DNA of 64,000 nt from Clostridia bacterium (GTDB lineage Bacteria; Bacillota; Clostridia; TANB77; CAG-508): the NCBI GenBank assembly GCA_022791735.1, contig JAAVZQ010000068.1:1-64000 (forward strand), in the 5' to 3' direction. The notes under the pieces are model-generated. The model was not told the origin of the DNA. It searched no databases and saw only the letters and a program-made list of their open reading frames with translations. Both the position numbers and the translations under genes were made by a program. Positions 56,605-64,000 of the stretch are shown here, piece after piece (within the stretch, counting starts at the first letter, position 1; each line of letters opens with the position of its first letter).

Positions 56605-56685
56605 AAGAAATGAGAAACCACTTTGTGGTTGCCGAAAGAGAAAAAATAACCATTGCTCTCGTCAAAGCAGAATGGTTATTTTTTA
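56605..56685 (+). ncRNA. Predicted small RNA of about 80 nt
   Basis: Starts a few bases after the consensus promoter and ends in an intrinsic terminator (AATAACCATT / AATGGTTATT then T-run). It has an early hairpin AACCACTTTGTGGTT. No convincing ORF. The layout (strong promoter, short hairpin RNA, terminator) is like antisense RNAs of type I toxin-antitoxin loci. A hydrophobic reading frame on the opposite strand (VTIINIVLLVIICWLLHKQ, about 56696-56752) could be a target, but it lacks a clear start. Confidence 0.5.
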
Positions 56686-56849
56686 TTGCTTATGAAGTAA
56701 CCAACAGATGATGACTAACAAAACAATGTTTATGATAGTTACACCTACTAATCCAAAGAAAAGTAGTTTGATAATTACTAATAATGCTTTTAAGGTAAAA
56801 TCTAAATGTATTGTATTACATTCACAAAAATGCCAAAAATTAAAACAAG

Positions 56850-56876
56850 GTATATCTCAACCTTGCTTTTATTTTT
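56850..56876 (-). terminator. Terminator of spo0A
   Basis: AAGCAAGGT / ACCTTGTTTT stem followed by a T-rich tract on the minus strand. Confidence 0.75.
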
Positions 56877-57693
56877 ATGCAGTTTTTAGTTCAAGCCTTA
56901 ATTTGTCTGCTATCATTGCTATAAATTCTGAATTTGTTGGCTTGCCTTTTGCTGCTGATACTGTATATCCAAAGATACTTTCTACTGTATCACCATCTCC
57001 TCTTCCCCATGCTACCTCAATTGCATGACGAATTGCTCTTTCTACTCTACTTGGTGTTGTCTTAAATCTCTTTGCAATCTCTGGATAAAGTTGTTTTGTT
57101 ATTTGATTTATTATATCTATATCATTTACTACCATCATTATTGCTTCTCTTAAATATTGGTAACCTTTTATATGTGCAGGTACACCAATTTCGTGAATTA
57201 TATTTGTAACTAGTGCTTCTAAATTATCTGTTTCTCTTCTTCCGTCTGGTTCTATGTCTATATATGGTATCTTGTTGTCTTTGCCAAAACTTGCATTTTT
57301 AAAGCTAATCGGTTTATAAAATTTTAGTTCTTTTATCCTTTTTATAAGTACATCTATATCAAATGGTTTTACCACATAATATTGTGCACCAAGTTCTATT
57401 GCACGAGTTGTAATTTTGTCTTGTCCAACTGCTGATAAAACTATACATAAAGGCTTCTTGTCTAAGTCTGAATCTTTAATTCTTTCTAATACCCCTAATC
57501 CGTCTAAATGTGGCATAATAACATCTAATATGGCAACATCTGGTTTTGTATTGTTTATCATATCAATAGCTTCTAGTCCATCTTGTGCAATTCCAATAAC
57601 CTCCATTTCTTCTTCACGTTCAATGCAATTTGTTAAAGTTCTAGCAAAATCAATATTATCATCTGCTACCAAAATCGACAGTTTGTCTTTCAC
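56875..57693 (-). CDS. spo0A: Stage 0 sporulation protein A
   Basis: Master response regulator of sporulation entry. 272 residues. Receiver domain with VADDNIDF acidic pocket, phosphoacceptor Asp in VAILDVIMPHLDGLG, and the switch Lys in YYVVKPF. C-terminal Spo0A DNA-binding domain with TPSRVERAIRHAIEVAWGRG. GTG start 57693 follows AAAGGAGG. Confirms an endospore-former. No in-frame CGG. Confidence 0.97.
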   Translation of the reverse strand: MKDKLSILVADDNIDFARTLTNCIEREEEMEVIGIAQDGLEAIDMINNTKPDVAILDVIMPHLDGLGVLERIKDSDLDKKPLCIVLSAVGQDKITTRAIELGAQYYVVKPFDIDVLIKRIKELKFYKPISFKNASFGKDNKIPYIDIEPDGRRETDNLEALVTNIIHEIGVPAHIKGYQYLREAIMMVVNDIDIINQITKQLYPEIAKRFKTTPSRVERAIRHAIEVAWGRGDGDTVESIFGYTVSAAKGKPTNSEFIAMIADKLRLELKTA

Positions 57694-57855
57694 TTTTTAA
57701 TCCTCCTTTGTATAAATTTGTAAAAAATTTTACAGTTCGTATTATATTACTTTTTCCAGATTTTGGCAATAGATTTTATATTATTTTCCATTTTTTTCCA
57801 GTTTTGTGCCCTAACTTTTTTGTAAAAACTCATCACATTTGTTAGTATTTTGAAG

Positions 57856-58482
57856 CTATTCGCGTTTTTCGATAAATTTACTTTCTACAATTTTAATTGG
57901 TAATTTGCAAAATTCTTCATTTCCATTTTTCGGAAAAATCTCAAAATATTTTTCTTCCGAAATTTCTATCAAGTTTTTGATTTTATCTGTATATTCTTTT
58001 GCTACTATATTGATTTTGTTTTTTTCGCAAATATATTCTAGTTCTCTTTGTTTATCATAATCTATTAACACTTCAATTACATATCCAGCTTCCTTTTCCA
58101 CTTCTTCTGCATTCTCTATGGCATCTGTCGTAGCTTCAGAATATGCTCTAACAAGTCCGCCTGTACCTAACAAAATTCCGCCAAAATACCTAGTAACAAC
58201 CACAAGTACGTTACATAGTTTCTTTTTATTTAATATATTAAGCATCGGTGCTCCTGCTGTTCCTGATGGTTCTCCATCATCACTTTGCTTCTCTATTATT
58301 CCATTTTCTTCAAGTATTCTATATGCATAGCAATTATGTCTTGCTGAATAATGTTCTTTCTTTATACTTTCTAGAATTTTTTCCGCTTCATCAATACTTT
58401 CTACATAAAAAACATTTGCAATAAACCTAGACTTTTTTTCTACTATAATAGCTTCTGCTTCTTTTTTTATAGTTTTAAACAT
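57856..58482 (-). CDS. yigZ: YigZ/IMPACT-family protein
   Basis: 208 residues. UPF0029 N-terminal domain (KSRFIANVFYVESIDEAEK, SDDGEPSGTAGAPML, VVTRYFGGILLGTGGLVRAY) and a ferredoxin-like C-terminal domain. Family function is poorly defined; linked to translation control by homology to IMPACT. It overlaps the end of the flavoprotein gene by 8 bases. No in-frame CGG (CGG at TTT-CGG-type places is split, as in ISEEKYF). Confidence 0.9.
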   Translation of the reverse strand: MFKTIKKEAEAIIVEKKSRFIANVFYVESIDEAEKILESIKKEHYSARHNCYAYRILEENGIIEKQSDDGEPSGTAGAPMLNILNKKKLCNVLVVVTRYFGGILLGTGGLVRAYSEATTDAIENAEEVEKEAGYVIEVLIDYDKQRELEYICEKNKINIVAKEYTDKIKNLIEISEEKYFEIFPKNGNEEFCKLPIKIVESKFIEKRE

Positions 58483-59744
58483 TTATATCCTCCCCAGAAA
58501 CAAATCCTGTAGAAAACGCTATTTGCAAGTTAAATCCACCAGTGTATGCATCAACATCAATTATTTCACCTGCAAAGTATAATCCTTTAATTAACTTTGA
58601 TTCCATAGTTTTTGGATTTATTTCTTTTACAGAAATTCCTCCTGCTGTAATTATGGCCTCATCAATTGGTCTAAATCCACTAATAGTTAATTTAAGATTT
58701 TTTATGAGTTTTCCTAAGTTTTCTCTTTCCTCTTTTGTTATCTCATTTACCTTTTTTTCAGGTTCTATTTGAGATAATCTAATAACCGGTTCTATCAGTT
58801 TTTGAGGTAATAATTTATCTAAACTATTTTTAAACTTTTTATTTATAGCTTCCTCAAAGTCTCTCCTTATTCTTAAGTCCAATTTCTCTTCGTCTAATGC
58901 TGGTTTTAAGTCTATACTGAGTTCTATCTTTCTATTTTTTAATAATTCATCTATATTTTTATACCTTATTATATGTGAAGAACTACTTATAATAATTGGC
59001 CCTGTTACTCCAAAATGAGTAAATAGCATTTCTCCAAAGTCCTCATATATTTTTTTATTTTTCACTTTATCTATTAACTTTATAGAAATATTTTTAAGTG
59101 ATAATCCTTGCATAGACTTGACGAGCTCTTTTTCATAACATTCTAATGGAATAAGTCCTGGTTTTAACTCTGTAACACTATGTCCTAATCTTTTTGCAAG
59201 TTCATATCCATCCCCACTTGAGCCAGTTCCTTTATAACTTGCTCCTCCGAGTTGCTAAAATTATTTTATCTGCTTTAATATTTTCATTTCTATCTTCATG
59301 TATATATTCTACACCTACTATTTTTCCATTTTCTTCTAATATATTTGTCACTTTAGCATTTGTTAGAATTTTTACATTTTGCTTTTTCAATCTATTATAT
59401 AGTGCATTTAATACACTTTCAGCCTTATCTGTTACAGGGAATACTCTTTTCCCTCTTTCAACCTTCGTTGCTACTCCTTCATTCTTTAGTAACTCTATAA
59501 TATCTCTATTTGTAAATCTTTCAAAACTACTATATAAAAATTTTCCGATTTCCTGGAATATTGCTTATAAATTCTGACATATCTGCATCATTTGTAATGT
59601 TACATCTACCTTTTCCTGTTATTTTAAGCTTTCTGCCTAAACTATTCATCTTTTCTAATATAATTACTTCATTTTTTCCATTTGATGCAGAAATTCCTGC
59701 AAGCATACCGTGCAGCTCCTCCGCCCTACTATTACTACTTTCAT
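58475..59744 (-). CDS. HI0933/BaiN-like NAD(P)/FAD-dependent oxidoreductase, four CGG +1 recoding sites
   Basis: 421-residue flavoprotein after repair. ATG 59742-59744, preceded by AAAGGA, gives MKVVIVG. Recoding sites 59721-59723 and 59708-59710 then build the dinucleotide-binding motif MKVVIVG/GGAA/GMLAGIS (GxGxxG). Site 59545-59547 gives NIPGN/GKFLYSSF, and site 59247-59249 gives KIILAT/GGASYKGTGS, the second conserved Gly pair. GRKLKITGKGRCNITN and C-terminal GGFNLQIAFSTG are family signatures. Without the first two shifts no FAD site exists. Substrate unknown. Confidence 0.95.
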
Positions 59745-59931
59745 TTATATTATATCCTTTCAATTATCTGAATATCATTATACTACATAACCAAGCATTT
59801 GTACATGCTAGCGATAATTATTAGCAAAAATTTAAAGCTTTTATATCCCATAATTGTAATATTTTTGAACTTTACCTAATATACATTAGTAAAGTTGATA
59901 GTACAAACATTTATTATGGAGGTTAAAGTAC

Positions 59932-61410
59932 ATGGAAAATTTAAACTTATATCAGGATATACAAGCAAGAACTGATGGCGATATATATATTGGTGTAGTA
60001 GGTCCTGTAAGAACTGGAAAATCCACGTTCATCAAACAATTTATGGACTTACTTGTTATTCCAAACATCGAAAATGAATACAAAAAAGAAAGAGCGCAAG
60101 ATGAACTCCCACAAAGTGCTGCTGGAAGAACTATAATGACCACTGAGCCAAAGTTCGTTCCAAATGAAGCAATTGAAATAACTTTAGGAGATAATATACG
60201 TTTTAAAACAAGACTTGTAGATTGTGTTGGATACCTTGTAAATAACGCAATTGGTTATTTAGAAGATGATGTTCCAAGAATGGTAAAAACGCCTTGGTCT
60301 GAGGACGAAATCCCTTTTGAAACTGCTGCAGAATTAGGTACAACAAAAGTAATATCTGAACATTCCACAATTGGCATTTTAGTCACAACTGATGGAAGCA
60401 TTACTGATATTCCAAGAGAAGACTATATTCAAGCAGAGGAAAGAGTTGTTTCAGAATTAAAGGCTTTAAATAAACCTTTTGTCATTGTATTAAATAGTGA
60501 AGATCCAAGCTCTGACTATACACGCGAACTTTCGAGAAAACTTGAAGATAAATATGGTGTATCTGTGTTACCTACTGATTGTTCTAACTTATCTATTGAT
60601 AACATAAATGATATATTTAATAAATTACTTTATGAATTCCCAATTGAGCAAATGAATATATCTCTTCCTAAATGGACACTAGGACTACCAGACGAACACT
60701 GGTTAAAAAAAGAATTGTTCGGAGAAATCAAAACTGCTTTTAGCAATATATCTGTATTAAAACAGATAAACAGTAGTCTAGACGCTATAAAGTCAACAGA
60801 AATAATTAGTACTTCTACTCTTAATGAAATAAATCTTGGAAATGGTAATGTTTCTATTAATATTACTTTAAAAGAACCTCTATTTTACCAAATTCTAACT
60901 GAGATGACTGGTGTAGAAGTTGCTGACGAAGGAGATTTATTCACTTGCCTTACTTCCCTTGCTCAAACTAAGAAGGAATACGATAAGATTGCTTATGCCC
61001 TAGAAGAAGTTAAAGCTAAGGGTTATGGAATTGTCACACCTTCAATGGATGAACTTATCCTAGATGAACCTGAAATGGTAAAACAAGGTTCTAGGTTTGG
61101 TGTAAAACTTAAAGCAAAAGCGCCAAGTATTCATTTAATCAAAGCAGACATAACTACTGAAGTCTCTCCAATTGTTGGTTCTGAAAAGCAATCTGAAGAA
61201 CTTGTAAATTACTTGCTTTCTGAATTTGAAACTGATCCTAAAAAAATCTGGGAATCAAATATCTTTGGAAAAAGTTTACATGAACTTGTAAACGAAGGAT
61301 TGCAAAACAAATTATATAGAATGCCCGAAGATGCGCAGCTTAAATTACAAGAAACTCTTGAACGTATTGTCAATGAAGGTAGTGGTGGTTTAATTTGCAT
61401 TATTCTTTAA
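59932..61410 (+). CDS. spoIVA: Stage IV sporulation protein A
   Basis: ATPase that polymerises on the forespore surface as the spore-coat base layer. 492 residues. Walker A GVVGPVRTGKSTFIKQ, RLVDCVGYLV, and the C-terminal amphipathic region. GGAGG precedes ATG 59932. Upstream 59745-59931 has an imperfect palindrome CTTTACC-TAATATACATTA-GTAAAG and a possible sigma-E type -10 (ATACATTA), weakly supported. No in-frame CGG in 492 codons. Confidence 0.96.
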   Translation: MENLNLYQDIQARTDGDIYIGVVGPVRTGKSTFIKQFMDLLVIPNIENEYKKERAQDELPQSAAGRTIMTTEPKFVPNEAIEITLGDNIRFKTRLVDCVGYLVNNAIGYLEDDVPRMVKTPWSEDEIPFETAAELGTTKVISEHSTIGILVTTDGSITDIPREDYIQAEERVVSELKALNKPFVIVLNSEDPSSDYTRELSRKLEDKYGVSVLPTDCSNLSIDNINDIFNKLLYEFPIEQMNISLPKWTLGLPDEHWLKKELFGEIKTAFSNISVLKQINSSLDAIKSTEIISTSTLNEINLGNGNVSINITLKEPLFYQILTEMTGVEVADEGDLFTCLTSLAQTKKEYDKIAYALEEVKAKGYGIVTPSMDELILDEPEMVKQGSRFGVKLKAKAPSIHLIKADITTEVSPIVGSEKQSEELVNYLLSEFETDPKKIWESNIFGKSLHELVNEGLQNKLYRMPEDAQLKLQETLERIVNEGSGGLICIIL

Positions 61411-61417
61411 CATTTAG

Positions 61418-61455
61418 ATTTACAGACTGCTTAAGCTAAGTGGTCTGTTTTTTTA
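61418..61455 (+). terminator. Terminator of spoIVA
   Basis: ACAGAC ... GTCTGT stem followed by a T-run. It overlaps the 3' end of the convergent LPXTG gene. Confidence 0.75.
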
Positions 61456-62670
61456 TTCTTCAAAACAAGAAACTTTATTGCTAAAAAAATCACGCCTAAA
61501 CTTAAATTTATCAAAATAAGTTTTAGATTAAAATAATCTGCTCCTGTTCTTGGAAGTACTTTTCTCTTTATTTGTACTTCTGCATCACTTTGCATTTTAT
61601 CTTCTTCTTTTGCTTCATTAGAATTTTCCTTTAGTTCTTCGTCTTTTTTTATCTCTTCATTCTTTACATCTGTATTTTCGTCTTTTTTGTCTTCATCTGT
61701 TTTTCCTATGCCGTCCTTGGCTATTTCCATTTGTTTCTTCTTTATTTTCATCTTGTTTGTTATCTCCCTCTTCATCTTTATAGATTAATTCTTCATCTTT
61801 CATAGTATTTGTCAAAGTAGCTTCTACATCATCCACCTTTTCTACTTCTAAAAGCATTGCAAACTTTCCTATTTTATCTATCCTTTGGTACATTTTATCT
61901 GTTAAATAATTTACTTTTGCATTTACCTTCAATGTGTCTATATCTTTTACTTGCTCATTTGGTATTTTTATTTTAAATGTATCATCTGCTGCATCAAATT
62001 CTGCTTTTATTTCTCCTGTTTCTACATCTGTTATAGAATATTCTGTACTATTTTCTATATTATAATTAAGAAGTTCTCCATCTATTATCTTTGTCCTATA
62101 TGTTTGTGAAACAAAGCCTTCTTCTTTTTGCATTTCTCCAATCTCTTGAAGCTCTGCTCTACCTCTGTAAAATTCTCTCAAATTAAATCCTAATTCAACT
62201 AATTCTTTTGCTTTCTCTATTATTTTATTAGCTCTTATCATTTGTGCTTCAGTTACACCATCTGCTACATAATATTTAGTATTTATCTGTGATAAATCTG
62301 GGCATACATCCACATAATCGAGTGCAAGCTGTGTTGCCATATATGCATCATTCTCGCTTGCTAAGCCTAAGCTGTCTCCTCCTATTTTATTATATCCGTG
62401 TCTAATTATCCTAAATCTTACTACATCATCATATTCTTTTTCTATTACTTCACCAGAATTACTTATACCTATCGCACTCGTTCTGTATAAAACCTTATCT
62501 CCTAAAGTATATTTGTTAATTCCAATTGGTCTGTATTCATCTACAAACTTTTTCGCAACTATTAGTTCTAAAGATTCTGCATGTACTTCTGTATTTGTAT
62601 TAGCCTGTACATTGCAAGCACTTAAGCCTAATAGAATTGCTATAAAACCTACTATTATTCTCTTTTTCAT
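61431..62670 (-). CDS. LPXTG-anchored surface protein, one CGG +1 recoding site
   Basis: 412 residues after repair. Signal peptide (KRIIVGFIAILLGLSAC) that also matches a lipobox (LSAC). The extracellular region has DAYMATQLALDYVD, like the TQXA motif of thioester domains, though I see no matching upstream Cys. An acidic Lys/Glu linker precedes the C-terminal sortase signal LPRTGADYF, hydrophobic segment and KNKKTDHLA tail. Recoding site 61711-61713 (GNSQG/GIGKTDED) lies before the linker. Without it the product stops five residues later, lacks LPRTG and cannot be wall-anchored. Followed by a sortase gene. Confidence 0.88.
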
Positions 62671-62688
62671 TTTAAATCATATCCTTTC

Positions 62689-63270
62689 TTATTCTTCTTT
62701 GCCAATAACACATAGTCTATTTTCATCCTGTCCTTTTACACATGTTATAAGTGTTATTATGTTTTCTTCTGTTTCTCTTAAAATACTTAAGTCTGTTTCT
62801 TTAATAATTTTGCTTTCACATACTTTATATCTCCTTTCCCCCTTATTTGTCATATATATTATTTCTTCATTATCTTCAAGTTCATTAATTCTTGAAAAAT
62901 AATGAGCATAAGAGCCTTCATTGTGTGAAGCAAGTGCAATATTTCCGCTTCCACAGACTTGTTTCTTCAAAATGTCCGTACACTATGTTTTAACACATCT
63001 GGTGTTGTACCCTGACGAACCACAGTTTCTACTTCAATACTTGGTATAATAATTATACCGAATGATATCATTTTCTGATATCATTTCTTGAGTGGTATCA
63101 TTATGGGCTTCTTCCTGTGTGTTTACATTATCATTTAATATAGCATTTACTTCCTCATTTCTTTTGTTTTCTTCTAATTCAAAATACCTATTTCTTGCAA
63201 ACGCAATTGTACATGACACAATAAATAGCATTGCAAAAAAAGCTATAGTAATAATTCTTCTTTTTCTCAT
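62689..63270 (-). CDS. Sortase, three CGG +1 recoding sites
   Basis: Cysteine transpeptidase anchoring LPXTG proteins; 192 residues after repair. N-terminal membrane anchor (IITIAFFAMLFIVSCTIAF). Recoding sites: 63058-63060 (NDII/GIIIIPSIEVET), 62976-62978 (KHSV/GHFEETSLWK) and 62945-62947 (LWK/GNIALASHNE). These restore GHFxxTSLxxxGNIALASHN, with the catalytic His, to the part carrying catalytic Cys in ITLITCVKG and Arg in ENRLCVI. Class not assigned. It lies 18 bases upstream of its likely substrate gene. Confidence 0.92.
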
Positions 63271-63454
63271 TTTTTCTTCTTTCTTTTTGGATAAATTTTA
63301 GATTAAAAATTTATTGATTAAAACTTAAAAATCTAATTAGAATAAAATTTGAATTCTAACTTCTATATTTCACGAATTCTATAATACTACTTATTTGGAA
63401 ATAAATTTAAAAAGACAAAAAAAGACAGTTTTTTTGAAACATTTTGTATCAATA

Positions 63455-63506
63455 TAAAAGAAAAGCAATATATTTCTATCATAGTCATATACTGCTTTTC
63501 ACTTAA
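63455..63506 (-). terminator. Terminator of the DUF3048 gene
   Basis: AAAAGCAGTATAT pairs with ATATATTGCTTTT, then a T-rich tract on the minus strand. 63271-63454 is AT-rich and should hold the sortase promoter; no gene seen. Confidence 0.7.
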
Positions 63507-63508
63507 TT

Positions 63509-64000
63509 TTATTCAAATGTTATTTGGAAATTTGTCGGTGCAATTTCTATATATGTGTTTCCGTCATTTACCTTAATCTCATTTCCTTCTAAATCTTGAT
63601 ATTCTGTTTTTGCACTTCTTGATGTTTTTTTGCATTTTATCTTTATGGCTTTACCATCTGTAATGTAGTATCCGTCTAAAGTCCCCACATTTTGAATTGC
63701 TTGCCTTCCATAATTATTTTCTTCACTTGTTGTTTGATAATTTGCAAGTGTTACTATTATATTCTTAGCTGTTAGTACTTCTCCTGTCAACCAATCTTTT
63801 TGCAACTGATTTGCTACATATCTTTCATACACTTTCTTTTCTGCATTATATACAAACTTAACTTTTCCTTTTAAAAATGGTATGGTTACTGAATTTGCTT
63901 CACTACCATCTGCTAGTTCCACCTCATCTGTTACATAATTTAGTACATTTCTTTGTGTTGTATTTGTTCTATATTTCTTTGTTTCTGCATAATTCCATAC
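63509..64000 (-). CDS. DUF3048 (YerB-like) lipoprotein-type protein, C-terminal part
   Basis: The reading frame is open to the right edge of the window, so only about 163 C-terminal residues are present. The segment NYAETKKYRTNTTQRNVLNY followed by KGKVKFVYNAEKKVYERYV, and the end DLEGNEIKVNDGNTYIEIAP, match the C-terminal part of DUF3048/YerB proteins. Function unknown; family members are usually lipoproteins. No in-frame CGG. Confidence 0.8.
   Translation of the reverse strand, partial: VWNYAETKKYRTNTTQRNVLNYVTDEVELADGSEANSVTIPFLKGKVKFVYNAEKKVYERYVANQLQKDWLTGEVLTAKNIIVTLANYQTTSEENNYGRQAIQNVGTLDGYYITDGKAIKIKCKKTSRSAKTEYQDLEGNEIKVNDGNTYIEIAPTNFQITFE

Noticed and set aside
56691..56860. Small hydrophobic reading frame opposite the predicted sRNA
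   Set aside because: No usable start codon or ribosome-binding sequence found; kept only as a possible sRNA target.
59860..59925. Sigma-E promoter for spoIVA
   Set aside because: Only a loose -10 match (ATACATTA) and a poor -35; mentioned in the gene entry but not listed as a feature.
1384..63270. Interrupted genes as random sequencing or assembly indels
   Set aside because: All 61 events are the same +1 insertion of C before a Gly GGN codon, with no other shared flanking sequence. Ordinary GGN glycines in the same genes are untouched, and no -1 or other +1 event was needed anywhere. Raw reads should still be checked.
1384..63270. Simple reassignment of CGG to another amino acid (as known in some Firmicutes)
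   Set aside because: A three-base reassignment does not repair the frame; the downstream sequence matches the family only after a one-base shift.

Overview
This window comes from a low-GC, endospore-forming Firmicute of the Clostridia type. The evidence is spo0A, spoIVA, a Gram-positive sortase/LPXTG pair, pflB/pflA fermentation, gatCAB and AT-rich codon use. Species is not claimed. Most genes lie on the minus strand.

The central observation is recoding. Twenty-three host-type genes are interrupted in every simple ORF reading, and all of them are repaired by one rule: wherever CGG comes up in frame, the reading frame moves +1, the C is skipped, and GGN is read as glycine (effectively CGGN = Gly). 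I located 61 such sites (fourth base A 40, T 17, C 3, G 1). Each was checked for frame arithmetic from start codon to stop codon, and the repaired proteins have family-typical lengths. The restored glycine is often invariant: RsgA GVGKST, P-type ATPase TGES and TGDGVND, RecD2 APTGRAA, the GxGxxG of a flavoprotein, TsaD, NrnA, SmpB, TruB. Many sit in genes that are normally essential. Host-type genes show no in-frame CGG read as Arg. Three GC-richer, foreign-looking genes (23053-23355, 28423-31197, 50227-50763) do use CGG as ordinary Arg, which is the main tension with the rule. In the CDS entries, 'recoding sites' gives plus-strand positions of the CGG triplets.

Layout. 1-2.1 kb: pflB (partial) and pflA. 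2.2-2.8 kb: a foreign-type gene. 3.0-9.8 kb: glycolytic genes gap-pgk-tpiA-gpmI-(yezG-like)-eno. 10-11.8 kb: a small protein and a DUF2130 protein. 11.8-19.8 kb: the rimP-nusA-rnpM-ylxQ-infB-rbfA-nrnA-truB operon behind a consensus promoter. 20-23.4 kb: DUF4160 pair, XRE regulator, two small envelope proteins, smpB, a foreign-type gene. 23.4-28.3 kb: fba, polysaccharide deacetylase, Ca-type P-ATPase. 28.4-33.6 kb: foreign-type DEAH helicase and a MATE-kinase fusion with an attenuator leader. 33.6-37.5 kb: nuclease remnant, XRE, split TSUP transporter, KAP NTPase. 37.5-44.5 kb: comF, recD2, rpe, rsgA, phosphoesterase, tsaD, M50 protease. 44.7-52.9 kb: Fic, lysS, a degenerate-transglutaminase surface protein, XRE, foreign-type membrane protein, Gly/Pro-rich protein, murD. 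53-64 kb: gatB-gatA-gatC, a predicted sRNA, spo0A, yigZ, flavoprotein, spoIVA, LPXTG protein, sortase, DUF3048 (partial).

Two families of short intergenic palindromic repeats are scattered between genes. I saw no tRNA, rRNA, CRISPR array or intact transposase.
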